Shown: positions 6,581-17,212, counted from the first letter of the stretch. The stretch is DNA of 64,000 nucleotides from Luteimonas rhizosphaericola (GCF_029888045.1 NZ_JARXRN010000029.1:147372-211371), one strand, 5' to 3'. Made by a program: numbers and translations. Notes: generated by a model not told the origin, from the letters alone.

Positions 6581-9061
6581 ATGATGTCGAGGCGATTCGA
6601 CCTTGCGCATTGTCCCCCCAAAATGTCCCTCCGTGCCGTGCCGACAGGATTTCCGCCGGGCCGCGCAGGCTCCCTGCACGCGCCCGCACGCGTGCTTGAA
6701 GCGCTCCGCCACGAGGCGGTGACCGAACTCGGCGGCGTGCTGTCGGGGTTCTGGAGCGGGATCGAGGAGCAGGTCCGGCTGGCCGCGCTGGCCGGGCACG
6801 ATTATGTCGCCGTGCAGGAGGACCGGGTCGCGGTGATGGCGCTCAGCCATCGTGCGCTGGAGCTGGCCACCCGCTTCCGCGAATCGATCGAGAAGGAATT
6901 CGCGCGCTGGGAACAGGCGTCGGATTCGCCGCAGCGCGAGCGTTCGCTGACCCTGATGTCCGAGTCCGAGCTCGAGATCCACCTCGCCGGGCAGCAGATC
7001 ACGGAGCTGCTCGACCACCAGTTCCTGCACCCGCTGGCCCAGCTCGACGAGCGCCTGCGCCAGCTGTCCGAGGCCCTCGGCGTGGCCCGCAAGCGGCCGA
7101 GCCCGCTGCGCCCGGAAGTCCCGGTGAATGCGTTCGTGGCCCTGTTCGGGCCGGACGACCTGACCGTCGGCCTGCGGGCCATGGTGTTCCAGCAGTTCGA
7201 CAAGCGCCTGCCCAAGGTGCTGGGCGAGCTGTACGAGAAGGCCAACGCGATCCTCGATGCCGCCTCGTTCTCCGGTTCGCCGGAACGCGAGTCCGGCCGC
7301 AATGCCCGCGGCCGTGCCCCGGCACCGCGCAGTGAGGCGGCCGAGGGCGAATGGGTCCCGGATGGAGGCACGGTCCCGCACCTGGGCGGCGCCGACGATG
7401 GCGCGGGATCGCGCCGCGCCGATGCGGACGCCGCCCGCGGCGGCCCGGGTGCGGCTGGCGGTGGCGGAGCGTCACGCGCCGATGCGGGCCCTGCGCGCGC
7501 CGGCGAAGCGGCCGCCACCGGCCGGGTGCGCGAACAGGTGCTGGCCGAGGCCCTGGCCACCGGCCGGCCGCTGCGCTACCGCGATCTGGTCCGCGACCAG
7601 CTGCGTGCCTGGCGCGCGCGCGCGCCGGACGACAGCGCCGTGGGCGCGTCCCTGGACCCCGCCCGCGACGGACTCGCCGCCGAGGATCTCGCCACCGGTG
7701 GCCACGTGCTGGACACCGCCGAACTGCTGAACCTGGCTTCCCTGCTGCAGGGGGACGACCCGGAGCCCTTCGAGAAGGTGCTGGCGGGCGAGGACGGGCG
7801 GCCGCTGGCCGACGTCATCCGCCACGCCCTGCTCAGCGGCGTGCGCCAGATCGGCTTCGATCCGGCCCACACCCACTTCAGCAGCGACGAGGAGGACGCG
7901 ATCGACCTGGTCGGCATCCTGTTCCAGTCGCTGTTCGACGCCAACGACCTGGTCGGCGACGCGCGACAGCTGTACGGCAAGCTGGTCGTGCCCTACCTCA
8001 AGGTCGCGCTGACCGACGATTCGCTGTTCAACCGCCGCAGCCATCCCGCGCGCCGCCTGCTGGACGCGGTGACCGAGGCCTGCGACGGCAACGAGGGCAA
8101 GACCCCGCAGGACCAGGAAACCCTCAACCAGGCCGGCCACGCGGTGGACCGGGTGGTGGGCGAGTTCGGCGACGACCAGGCGATCTTCGAACTGGCCGCC
8201 TCCGAACTGCGCGACCATCTGGACCAGCAGCGGCGGCGCGCCGAACTGACCGAAAAGCGTGCCGCCGAGGCCATCCATGGCCGCGAACGCCTGCAGCAGG
8301 CGCGCCGCAGCGCCGCCGACCTGGTGGGCTCGCGCCTGTCGGGACGGTCGATGACCGCGGCGGTCGCGCATTTCCTCGACCGTCACTGGCGCCACTACCT
8401 CACCCAGACCTGGCTGCGCGACGGCGCCGATTCCCAGCGCCACCTCGCCGCGATCAACCTGGGCGATGCGATGGTCCAGGTCGACGCCGACGCGGCCGAG
8501 GTGCGTGGCGCCGTGGTCGCCCGGCAACTGCTGGCGCTGCAGGTGCCGCTGGGCGAGTGCTACGCCAGCTGCGGCATGGAGGCCACCGCCGCACGCGACG
8601 CGATGGCGCGCATCATCTCGGCCCTGGCCCTGCCCGACACGCCGCGGACCGTGCACCAGCCGCAGCACGACGATTTGGCCGAGGCCGGCGACGGGGCCGA
8701 CGACGGCGTGCTGCGCGTTGCCGGCGGCAGCGCCCAGCTCGCGTTCGATCCGGCGATCGCCGCGCGCATGCGCCGCCTGCGCGTCGGCCAGGGCCTGCGG
8801 CTGATCGACGAGGAAGGCCATGAGAGCGCCGGCCGGATCGCCTGGATCAGCCCGCTCACCGGGCGGTTCCTGATCGTGAACCGGCGCGGTGTGCGCAAGA
8901 TGGTGGTCTCGCCCGAGGAGCTGGCGGTGATGGTCGCCGAAGGCCGGGCCCAGGTGCGTTCGGTCGATGCGCCCTTCGACGAGGCGATGAAGCAGCTCTG
9001 GCAGCGGATCAACGCCACCGCCGAGGGCGGCACCGGGCCGCAGGTTCGCGCGGTCTCCTGA
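6581..9061 (+). CDS. DUF1631 family protein (first of two)
   Basis: An 826-residue soluble protein of the DUF1631 family, sometimes misannotated as thymidine phosphorylase. Seen are an N-terminal helical region (ALRHEAVTELGGVLSGFW, then SESELEIHLAGQQ), a low-complexity Gly/Ala/Asp/Arg linker around residues 235-310, a long helical core (FLDRHWRHYLTQTWLRDGA) and a C-terminal small beta-rich domain (LRVGQGLRLIDEEGHESAG to GVRKMVVSPEEL). Function is unknown; no catalytic motif is evident. The core and C-terminal domain are shared with the next gene. The start is uncertain: ATGs at 6581, 6584 and 6623 (MSLRAVPTG) are all in frame and none has a clear ribosome binding site. Confidence 0.85.
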   Translation: MMSRRFDLAHCPPKMSLRAVPTGFPPGRAGSLHAPARVLEALRHEAVTELGGVLSGFWSGIEEQVRLAALAGHDYVAVQEDRVAVMALSHRALELATRFRESIEKEFARWEQASDSPQRERSLTLMSESELEIHLAGQQITELLDHQFLHPLAQLDERLRQLSEALGVARKRPSPLRPEVPVNAFVALFGPDDLTVGLRAMVFQQFDKRLPKVLGELYEKANAILDAASFSGSPERESGRNARGRAPAPRSEAAEGEWVPDGGTVPHLGGADDGAGSRRADADAARGGPGAAGGGGASRADAGPARAGEAAATGRVREQVLAEALATGRPLRYRDLVRDQLRAWRARAPDDSAVGASLDPARDGLAAEDLATGGHVLDTAELLNLASLLQGDDPEPFEKVLAGEDGRPLADVIRHALLSGVRQIGFDPAHTHFSSDEEDAIDLVGILFQSLFDANDLVGDARQLYGKLVVPYLKVALTDDSLFNRRSHPARRLLDAVTEACDGNEGKTPQDQETLNQAGHAVDRVVGEFGDDQAIFELAASELRDHLDQQRRRAELTEKRAAEAIHGRERLQQARRSAADLVGSRLSGRSMTAAVAHFLDRHWRHYLTQTWLRDGADSQRHLAAINLGDAMVQVDADAAEVRGAVVARQLLALQVPLGECYASCGMEATAARDAMARIISALALPDTPRTVHQPQHDDLAEAGDGADDGVLRVAGGSAQLAFDPAIAARMRRLRVGQGLRLIDEEGHESAGRIAWISPLTGRFLIVNRRGVRKMVVSPEELAVMVAEGRAQVRSVDAPFDEAMKQLWQRINATAEGGTGPQVRAVS

Positions 9062-9197
9062 CCTACGCCGGCCGGGTGCCGGCGCCAGTGCCTCCTGCCG
9101 CCGCGGGCGCCGCGGGGCGGGTTCGTGAACGACGCGTTTGGGAGCCGGTCGGCGCGCCGCTCTATCCTAGTGCCTCTGTCAGATCAGCGGGGGGCGG

Positions 9198-11237
9198 GTG
9201 AACGGACGTCAGGGCGCGGCGGGCGCACAGGCGCCGGGCGAGATCCTCGCCGGGCTGCGCGCAGGGATGGTCGCGCGGGTGGTGCCGTGGATGCGCGATG
9301 CGCTCGCGGCCGCCCTGCAGGATCTCGATGCGCGGGCGGAAGCCAATCCGCCGTCGCCGCCGCTGATCGAGGATCGCGCCGATGTCTCGCTGCTGCTGCG
9401 CGAAGTGCTGGTCTACGAGACCCGCTGGCAGCAGCAGATCGACGTCCTGCTCGAGGGCTGGCCGCGCATGAAGGCGATCGGCGGCGGCCAGCTGACGCTG
9501 ATGGCGGAGGACGACCTGCGCGCGCAGCTGGTCGGTGCGCCGGTGATCGACGCGCTGGAACATCGCTTCCGCGACATCGTCGACCTGGTCGACCGGCGCC
9601 TGTACACCCTCGCCGCGCGCATGGGCGGCGAATCGCATCCCCGCAATCCCTTTGCTCCGCGCGCGCTGGCCGAGACCTTCCTGCGCGCGTTCACCGCGCT
9701 GGATTCCAGCGTGCGCGTGCACGCCCTGGTGCTGCGGCATTTCGCGAAGCTGGCGTCGGACCGACTGGCCGCGGTCTACCAGTGGAGCAACGGCTACCTG
9801 GCCGATGCGGGCTGCGAGCTGTCGACCGGGCACGAAGGCGCCTTCCTGAGCGGCCTGCCGCCGGCGGCCAATGCCGGCGCCGGCACCGGCAGTCCGGACG
9901 AGGGCGCGGCGCAGGATCGGCTGCGCAGCCGCCTCGCCGGACGCCGCAGGGCCGAGCCTCAACCCGAGTCGGTGCCCCGACGCATCCGCGACCAGGAGAT
10001 GGACTCGCTGCTCTCGCTGCTGCAGTCGGAACGGGGCGTGGGACTGGACGCGGCGCCGGGAGACGCGCAGCCGACGTCGGCGCGACTGCGCGCCGGCCTC
10101 GACCGCATCGGCGTCGGGATCGGCATCGGCCTGGGCAGCGCGGTGCGCACGCCCTGGCAGGAGGCGTCGATCGAGGTGGTCGGGCGGCTGGTGGACACGC
10201 TCGCCGCGCATGCGGCGCTGTCGGACGCACAGGCGCGGGCACTGCAGCGCCTCGCGCTGCCGCTGCTGCGGTTCGCGCTGGAGGATCCGGGGCTGTTCGA
10301 TCCGCCTCTGCGTCCGGTGCTGCGCGTGCTGTCGTCGATCGTGCGTGCGTGGGACGGGAACCCCGCACGCGGACCGGTCGAGCGCGCAATGCAGCGGATC
10401 GGGGACGAGGCCGCGGCGGCGTTGATGCTCGACCAGACCTCGCGCGCTGGCCAGCTCGAGGCGCTGGCGGCCCGGATCGACGCCGAGGCCGAGCCGCATC
10501 GCCGGCGTGCCGACGCGGTGGCGACCCGGCTGTGGCAGTCGATGCAGGGACGCGAGCGGCTGGAGGCGGCGCGTGCCGACGCGGACGAGGCACTCGCGCA
10601 ACTGCGCACGCAGGCGCGGCTGCCTGCGACGCTTGCCGGTTTCCTGGCCCAGCACTGGCGCCAGTGGCTGGTCCAGATCTGGCTGCGCGACGGGAGCGGT
10701 TCGGCGCGCTATCGCGATGCGCTGGCGATCGGCGAGGCGCTGGTCGCGCTCGATGCCGAATCGGACGGCCACGCGATCGCCGGCCGGCTGCTGCAGCTGG
10801 AGCCGGGACTGCGCGAATGCCTGGCGATTGGCGGCCTGCACGACGATGCCGCCACCCTGGAGCTGTCCAGGCTGGTGGCCGAATTCGCCGATCCGGATGC
10901 GCCGAAGGGATCGGATCCGCCGGAACCGCTCGCGGCCGCGGCCGGGTCGTCGGCGTCGCATGCGATGGAGATCGAAGGCATCGCCGTCGGCGACCGCTTC
11001 GCGCGCACGCTCGACGACGGCACGCGGCAGGCGCTCACGCTGGCGTGGCTGAGCCCGCTCAGCGGCATCGCGCTGCTGGTCGATGCGCAGGGCGCGCGCC
11101 AGTCGGTGCTCGACGCCGCCTCGATGCAGCGGGCCATCGAGGGCGGTGAGCTGCGGCGACTGGTCGCGGGCGATCCGGTCGAGCACGCCCTGGGCGTGAT
11201 CGCCGCGGCCGTGGAGGCGGGCGAACCGGGCGGTTGA
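9198..11237 (+). CDS. DUF1631 family protein (second of two)
   Basis: A 679-residue paralogue of the preceding gene. Shared landmarks are the ETRWQQQIDVLLEGWPRMKAIG and LTLMAEDDLRAQLVG region, the helical FLAQHWRQWLVQIWLRDGSG segment (close to the equivalent in the upstream protein) and the C-terminal domain with AWLSPLSGIALLVDAQGARQ. The low-complexity linker of the upstream protein is shorter here. Translation probably starts at the GTG at 9198 behind a G-rich ribosome binding site; an in-frame ATG lies at 9267. The gap to the previous gene (136 bases) holds a TATCCT -10-like element at 9163-9168. Function unknown. Confidence 0.82.
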   Translation: MNGRQGAAGAQAPGEILAGLRAGMVARVVPWMRDALAAALQDLDARAEANPPSPPLIEDRADVSLLLREVLVYETRWQQQIDVLLEGWPRMKAIGGGQLTLMAEDDLRAQLVGAPVIDALEHRFRDIVDLVDRRLYTLAARMGGESHPRNPFAPRALAETFLRAFTALDSSVRVHALVLRHFAKLASDRLAAVYQWSNGYLADAGCELSTGHEGAFLSGLPPAANAGAGTGSPDEGAAQDRLRSRLAGRRRAEPQPESVPRRIRDQEMDSLLSLLQSERGVGLDAAPGDAQPTSARLRAGLDRIGVGIGIGLGSAVRTPWQEASIEVVGRLVDTLAAHAALSDAQARALQRLALPLLRFALEDPGLFDPPLRPVLRVLSSIVRAWDGNPARGPVERAMQRIGDEAAAALMLDQTSRAGQLEALAARIDAEAEPHRRRADAVATRLWQSMQGRERLEAARADADEALAQLRTQARLPATLAGFLAQHWRQWLVQIWLRDGSGSARYRDALAIGEALVALDAESDGHAIAGRLLQLEPGLRECLAIGGLHDDAATLELSRLVAEFADPDAPKGSDPPEPLAAAAGSSASHAMEIEGIAVGDRFARTLDDGTRQALTLAWLSPLSGIALLVDAQGARQSVLDAASMQRAIEGGELRRLVAGDPVEHALGVIAAAVEAGEPGG

Positions 11238-11301
11238 CCTGCGTCGCGCCCCGGTGGCCGATTCGCTAGGATGGCGTCGACAGTCGCGGGGAGCGCAATG
11301 C

Positions 11302-12396
11302 ATGGCGGTGACCATCGGGGTGGCGTGCGAGCACGCGGCGGGCGAACGGCGCGTGGCACTGACGCCGGAGACGGCGAAGAAGCTGGTGGCGGCCGGGGCC
11401 CGCGTGCGTGTCGAGCAGGGGCTTGGGCGGTTCGCGCGCTTCACCGACCAGGCCTACGTGGAGGCCGGCGCCGAGGTGGTGCAGGGCGATGCGCTAGTCG
11501 ATGCCGACGTGGTGCTGTGCGTGCAGCCGCCGCCCGCCACCTCGATCGCCGCGATGAAGGCCGGCACGGTGCTGGTGGGTGCGCTGCAGCCGCAGGCCGA
11601 CGAGGCGCGCGGAGCCGCGATCCGCGAGGCCGGCGTCGTCGCCTTCCCGCTCGAACGCCTGCCGCGGACCACCCGCGCACAGGCGATGGACATCCTCAGT
11701 TCGCAGGCCGGCATGGCCGGCTACAAGGCGGTGCTGATCGCCGCGCAGCTGGCGCCGCGCTTCTTCCCGATGCTGACCACCGCGGCCGGGACCATCCGGC
11801 CGACCAAGGTGCTGATCGTCGGCGCGGGCGTGGCCGGGCTGCAGGCCGTGGCCACGGCGCGCCGCCTGGGCGCGCAGGTGGAATGTTTCGACGTGCGCCC
11901 GGAAACGCGCGAACAGATCGAATCGCTGGGCGGCAGGTTCCTCGACCTCGGCGTCAGCGCAGCGGGCGAGGGCGGCTATGCGCGCCAGCTCACCGACGAG
12001 GAGCGGGCGCTGCAGCAGCAGCGCCTGGCCGAGCATCTGAAGGGCATCGACGTGATCGTCTGCACCGCGGCCGTGCCGGGGCGACCGGCGCCGAAGATCA
12101 TCAGCGCGGCAATGGTGGCGGGCATGAAGCCCGGCAGCGTGGTGGTCGACCTGGCCGCCGAGACCGGCGGCAACTGCGAGCTGACCGAACGCGGGCAGAC
12201 CATCGAGACCGGCAATGGCGTGGTCGTGGCCGGGCCGGTCGACCTCGCCAGCCAGGGCGCGCTGCACGCGAGCGAGATGTTCGCCCGCAACCTCTACAAC
12301 TTCGTTTCGCTGCTGCTGCGCGACGGCACGCTCGCGTTCGACTGGGACGACGAACTGCTCGCGAAGACGGTGTGGCCGGAGCGCGCGACCGGCTGA
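11302..12396 (+). CDS. pntAA: NAD(P) transhydrogenase subunit alpha part 1 (PntAA, NAD(H)-binding domain I)
   Basis: Peripheral NAD(H)-binding part of the proton-translocating transhydrogenase, which uses the proton gradient to reduce NADP+ with NADH. The 364-residue protein has the N-terminal motif CEHAAGERRVALTPET, the RAQAMDILSSQAGMAGYKAV segment, the Rossmann loop VGAGVAGLQAVATARRLGA and the mobile-loop region typical of domain I. It lacks membrane helices, as expected for the three-gene form. The ATG at 11302 has GGGGAG eight bases upstream. Its partners pntAB and pntB are 1.75 kb downstream, separated by three genes on the other strand. Confidence 0.95.
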   Translation: MAVTIGVACEHAAGERRVALTPETAKKLVAAGARVRVEQGLGRFARFTDQAYVEAGAEVVQGDALVDADVVLCVQPPPATSIAAMKAGTVLVGALQPQADEARGAAIREAGVVAFPLERLPRTTRAQAMDILSSQAGMAGYKAVLIAAQLAPRFFPMLTTAAGTIRPTKVLIVGAGVAGLQAVATARRLGAQVECFDVRPETREQIESLGGRFLDLGVSAAGEGGYARQLTDEERALQQQRLAEHLKGIDVIVCTAAVPGRPAPKIISAAMVAGMKPGSVVVDLAAETGGNCELTERGQTIETGNGVVVAGPVDLASQGALHASEMFARNLYNFVSLLLRDGTLAFDWDDELLAKTVWPERATG

Positions 12397-12584
12397 GCGC
12401 GGCGAGCCGGCGGGACATCGGTTGCGGCGCCGCGCCTATCCGCGGGCCGAGGTGACACCGGGCGGACGATGGTGTCCGCAGGCGACTGCCGGCTGCGCGT
12501 GACTCCCCCAGGGAACCGCGTCCCCGGGGCTCGTGCCTGTCGGCGGTCGCGGGGTGCGCCGCGTGACCACGCAGCGGTGACCGG

Positions 12585-13019
12585 TCAGGGATCTCCAGCG
12601 CGATCGCGCGGCGGATGCGCGTCGACCCAGGCCTTGCGTTCGTCCGGCCCCATCGCCTTCCAGCGCTGCACCATCGCCTTGCGCTCGGCCTCGGGCAGCG
12701 TCTGCAGGTGTTCGAACAGGGCCCGTGCCTGCTCGCGCTTCTCGGGCGGCATGTCGCGCCAGCGCTTCATGCCGTGGCGGGCGTGCTTGCGCTGCTCGGG
12801 CGTCATGGCCTGCCAGCGCTGCGCGTGGTCGAGCATGTGCTGGCGTTTGGCGGGCGGGCTGTTGTTCCAGCGCTCGCGTACCGGCGCCAGCAGCAGGTCC
12901 CGCTGCTGGGGCGTGAGCTGGTCCCACGCCGGCAGCGCGTCGGCCGCGGTCGATTGCGCGAACGCGGCGAGCGGCGCGAGCGCCAGGCACAGGACGATCA
13001 GGCGGGTTCGCAGCGGCAT
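12585..13019 (-). CDS. DUF3106 domain protein, secreted/periplasmic
   Basis: A 144-residue protein with a Sec signal peptide (MPLRTRLIVLCLALAPLAAFAQ) followed by repeated Trp- and Pro-rich helical units such as WDQLTPQQRDLL, RWQAMTPEQRKH, RWRDMPPEKREQ and RWKAMGPDERKAW. These repeats define DUF3106 and resemble the spacing of periplasmic Spy/CpxP-like helical proteins, but this is only a visual similarity. It is the third gene of the sigma factor cassette, three bases after the membrane protein, and is likely an output of that regulon. Function unknown. Confidence 0.85.
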   Translation of the reverse strand: MPLRTRLIVLCLALAPLAAFAQSTAADALPAWDQLTPQQRDLLLAPVRERWNNSPPAKRQHMLDHAQRWQAMTPEQRKHARHGMKRWRDMPPEKREQARALFEHLQTLPEAERKAMVQRWKAMGPDERKAWVDAHPPRDRAGDP

Positions 13020-13022
13020 GGG

Positions 13023-13397
13023 TCACTCCATCGCGAGCAGGTCGGCATCGCCCGAGGCGAGCCAGATATAGAAGTCGGGATTCTGGTCGAGGTCGTCGAG
13101 CACGCCCTCGATCCCGGGGTCGGTGGTCACCGCGAGCGGCGGCGCGGCCTGCGGTGCGGGGCCGTCGCCCGACGAGCGCAGTCCGATGCCGAGTCCGGCG
13201 GCGACCACCAGCAGCGACGCGAACGCGGCCGCGGGCAGGCGCCAGCGCGTGGGGCGCGCGGACGCCGTGTCCAGCGCCGCGTGGCGGCGGCGATGCAGCT
13301 GCGCGAGCGTCGCGGCGGACACGTGCGCCACCGCGTTGGCGTGCGCGGCGCGCATCGCCTGGTCGAAGCGGGCGTGGCCGCGGTCTTCGGGGATCAT
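13023..13397 (-). CDS. Single-pass membrane protein, possible anti-sigma factor
   Basis: A 124-residue protein with one predicted membrane helix (LPAAAFASLLVVAAGLGIGL, about residues 55-75), an N-terminal basic/His-containing cytoplasmic part and a C-terminal acidic part ending in LDQNPDFYIWLASGDADLLAME. Its ATG overlaps the sigma factor stop as ATGA and has GGAGG upstream. Position and topology suggest an anti-sigma factor or membrane regulator of the sigma factor, but no zinc anti-sigma motif (HxxxCxxC) is present. I infer the role only from context. Confidence 0.75.
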   Translation of the reverse strand: MIPEDRGHARFDQAMRAAHANAVAHVSAATLAQLHRRRHAALDTASARPTRWRLPAAAFASLLVVAAGLGIGLRSSGDGPAPQAAPPLAVTTDPGIEGVLDDLDQNPDFYIWLASGDADLLAME

Positions 13398-14020
13398 CGG
13401 AATTCCTCCAGTTGCTTCTGCAGGGCGTCGCGCGCGCGGAACAGGTGGGTCTTCACCGATCCCTCGCTGCAGCCCATGATCTTCGCGGTCGTCTCGACAT
13501 CCATCTCCTCGAGCACGCGCAGGGTGAAGGCTTCGCGCTGGCGCGCGGGCAGGCCGCGCAGCGCCTGCGCCAGCCGGCTCCAGGCCTCGCGGCCATCGTG
13601 CGCGCGCGCGGGGTCGGGCGTGGTCTCGTCGGCCCAGTCGATCTCGCCGCCGTCGGCATCGCGCGCATCGCTGAGCCATGTCAGCCGGAACGTGCGCCTG
13701 CGCTGCACGTCGATGATCCGGCTCCGCAGCACCGACCAGAACAGCGGCGTCCACTCGGCCGGCGGGCGGTCGCGGTAGCCGAGCATCTTCGCCATCGCGT
13801 CCTGCACCGCGTCGAGCGCATCGTCGCGGTGGCGCAGCCCCAGTTCGGCGAAGCGGAACGCGCGCGCCGACACGCCGGACAGGAACTGTTCGAGCGTCGC
13901 CGGCAACGCGGCGACCGGGGCGGGGGCGGCGTCGGGAATGTCCACGGACGCCAGCGTACCCGCGCGGGCATCCGGCATCGGCGTCGGGCCGCCGTGGCTC
14001 ATGTCGAATCCACCGTCCAT
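13394..14020 (-). CDS. RNA polymerase sigma factor, ECF type
   Basis: A 208-residue sigma-70 family protein. Region 2 is seen as LRHRDDALDAVQDAMAKMLG followed by an aromatic melting segment (FWSVLRSRIIDVQRRR); region 4 is the helix-turn-helix LPARQREAFTLRVLEEMD and CSEGSVKTHLFRARDAL. There is an extra N-terminal Ala/Pro-rich stretch of about 35 residues; a second in-frame ATG at 14002 is possible. It leads a three-gene minus-strand operon with the membrane protein and DUF3106 gene. The stimulus is not evident. The operon sits between pntAA and pntAB. Confidence 0.9.
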   Translation of the reverse strand: MDGGFDMSHGGPTPMPDARAGTLASVDIPDAAPAPVAALPATLEQFLSGVSARAFRFAELGLRHRDDALDAVQDAMAKMLGYRDRPPAEWTPLFWSVLRSRIIDVQRRRTFRLTWLSDARDADGGEIDWADETTPDPARAHDGREAWSRLAQALRGLPARQREAFTLRVLEEMDVETTAKIMGCSEGSVKTHLFRARDALQKQLEEFR

Positions 14021-14152
14021 CGGTCTGGTTGCACTCGAAACTCCGCAGGTCCGTGTGGGGAACGCCTGCGGGTGGTGCGGGTTGACCGCAGCCGGCGCGG
14101 TTCAGCCCCGGTTATGATGCCGGGCATCCGCAGCGCAGCCGGGGAGTGGGGG

Positions 14153-14463
14153 ATGATCGACGGGTTCGTGGCCTTGTACATCTTCATGCTGGCGGCGATC
14201 GCCGGGCACGTGATCATTTCGCGGGTGCCGGTGATCCTGCACACGCCGCTCATGTCGGGCAGCAACTTCATCCACGGCATCGTGCTGATCGGCGCGATGG
14301 TGGTGCTGGGGCACGCGGACACCACGCTGGAAAAGGCAATCGGCTTCGTGGCGGTGCTGATGGGGGCGGGCAATGCGGCCGGCGGCTATGTCGTGACCGA
14401 GCGGATGCTGGAGATGTTCAAGTCTTCGAAGCCGGCCGCATCGAAGGGCGCCGGGGGCGGGAC

Positions 14464-14467
<4 letters not shown>
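14153..14467 (+). CDS. pntAB: NAD(P) transhydrogenase subunit alpha part 2 (PntAB)
   Basis: Small 104-residue membrane component of the transhydrogenase, supplying the first helices of the proton channel. Three hydrophobic segments are visible: FVALYIFMLAAIAGHVIISRV, NFIHGIVLIGAMVVLG and AIGFVAVLMGAGNAAGGYVV. The ATG at 14153 follows GGGGAG at good spacing; an upstream in-frame ATG at 14114 falls within a TATGAT that looks more like a promoter -10 element. The stop overlaps the pntB GTG start (GTGA), so the two are translationally coupled. Confidence 0.93.
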
Positions 14468-15864
<1,397 letters not shown>

Positions 15865-15939
15865 GCGCGCGCGCGGTCTGCGCCGGCCAGCGAACGCGGC
15901 ACCCCGCGTGGCGATCGGTTCGCGGATCGGCCTCGCGCG

Positions 15940-16350
15940 TCAGCGCGACGCGACCGCGGCCGCGACCAGCGCCAACAGGATCCAGGCCATGTCCGCCGGG
16001 CTGTTGGACAGCTGCACCAGCAGCCAGGCGAAGCCGCTGCCGAGCTTGAGCATCGATTCCCACGGCAGCAGGCCCATGTAGCCGCCGAGCCAGGCGGCGA
16101 CGATGCCCCAGTTCGCCGCGACCACCGCCAGCAGCGTCGAGGCCAGCCCGAGCGCCGCCCGGGCGAGCCCCGGGCGCAGCCGCACCAGGCGCACGATCAG
16201 GGCCGCGTCGGCCGCGGCCACCAGCGCCATCCAGCTGCTCTGCGCGTCCAGCGCCATGGCCACCAGCACCCAGGCCGCGGCGGCGCCGAGGCTGCCCAGC
16301 AGCAGCCAGCCGAGGGCGAAGGCGGATGACGCGGGGCGCGCTGGCGGCAT
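15940..16350 (-). CDS. Hypothetical membrane protein
   Basis: A 136-residue hydrophobic protein I do not recognise. About four membrane segments are visible: ALGWLLLGSLGAAAAWVLVAMAL, SWMALVAAADAALIVRLV, ALGLASTLLAVVAANWGIVAAWL, and a C-terminal MAWILLALVAAAVA. It is convergent with pntB and divergent from sufT, 98 bases apart. No functional motif is seen. Confidence 0.7.
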   Translation of the reverse strand: MPPARPASSAFALGWLLLGSLGAAAAWVLVAMALDAQSSWMALVAAADAALIVRLVRLRPGLARAALGLASTLLAVVAANWGIVAAWLGGYMGLLPWESMLKLGSGFAWLLVQLSNSPADMAWILLALVAAAVASR

Positions 16351-16448
16351 GCGGAAGGCTGCGTTGCAGGAAGGCCGCTCAGGATAGCCGGGCCGCGGCG
16401 ATACAATGACCGGCTTGCACGACGGGCCTTCGCCCCCATCCAGCCTCC

Positions 16449-17000
16449 ATGTATTCCCGCAGCAGCGAACCGGTGCGCTTCGAGCGCGACAGCGAGGCCG
16501 TCCTGGTCCCCCAGGGCGAGGCCGTGACCCTGCCCGCGGGCAGCGTCGGCTACATCACCCAGGCGCTGGGCGGAAGCTGGACGGTGTTCGTGGAAGGCAA
16601 CCTGTTCCGGATCGCCGGCAAGGACGCCGATGCGATCGGCAAGGAACCGCCCGAGCCGCTGGCGCTGCCTGACGGCGCCGACGACGCCGCGGTCGAGCAG
16701 CTGGTGTGGAAGCAGCTGCGCACCTGCTTCGACCCGGAGATCCCGATCAACGTGGTCGACCTCGGCCTCGTCTACGAGGCGGTGGTCCGCCCATTGCCCG
16801 CAGGCGAGCGCGCGGTGGACGTGAAGATGACCCTGACCGCGCCGGGCTGCGGCATGGGCGACGTGCTGGTCGAGGACGTGCGCAGCAAGCTCGAACTGAT
16901 CCCCACCGTGGCCGAGGCCGACGTCGAACTGGTGTTCGACCCGCCGTGGAACCGGACCATGATGTCCGAGGCAGCGCGCCTCGAGACCGGGATGCTGTAG
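16449..17000 (+). CDS. sufT: Fe-S cluster assembly protein SufT (MIP18/DUF59 family)
   Basis: A 183-residue protein with the N-terminal SufT extension and the MIP18-like domain (about 83-183): LRTCFDPEIPINVVDLGLVYE, the conserved Cys134 in APGCGMG, and the ending DPPWNRTMMSEAARLETGML. SufT proteins help maturation of Fe-S proteins. A TACAAT -10-like element is present at 16402-16407 without a convincing -35. No suf operon is in the window, so this gene is an orphan relative to the other assembly factors. Confidence 0.9.
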   Translation: MYSRSSEPVRFERDSEAVLVPQGEAVTLPAGSVGYITQALGGSWTVFVEGNLFRIAGKDADAIGKEPPEPLALPDGADDAAVEQLVWKQLRTCFDPEIPINVVDLGLVYEAVVRPLPAGERAVDVKMTLTAPGCGMGDVLVEDVRSKLELIPTVAEADVELVFDPPWNRTMMSEAARLETGML

Positions 17001-17112
17001 GGCAGCAGACAGCGCTCGACATCGCGGAATCGTGACTTGTGTCTCGATTTCACATGCAACTGATTCCCAAGTGCCCGTTGCGGCACGGTTCAGCTGTCGT
17101 GTAGCGTCAGTT

Positions 17113-17136
17113 TGCGGACGGTTATGTCAGTCCGCA
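17113..17136. promoter_or_regulatory. Inverted repeat, possible operator of the protease gene
   Basis: TGCGGAC (17113-17119) is inverted as GTCCGCA (17130-17136) around a ten-base AT-containing spacer. It lies 119-142 bases before the S8 protease start in the only regulatory gap between sufT and the protease. It could be a regulator binding site; no regulator is identified. Confidence 0.25.
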
Positions 17137-17212
17137 TTCACGTCGAATGACGCGAGACACAGGGATGTTCCACGCTCGACCACCCTCAGGTCCCGTGCCG
17201 GCCGGCCCGATC

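Noticed and set aside
6581..9061. Thymidine phosphorylase for DUF1631
   Set aside because: No phosphorylase signature; the label is a known misannotation of this family.
14082..14118. TTGACC / TATGAT as a pntAB promoter
   Set aside because: The spacer is 25 bases, too long for sigma-70; only the TATGAT is kept as a possible -10 element.
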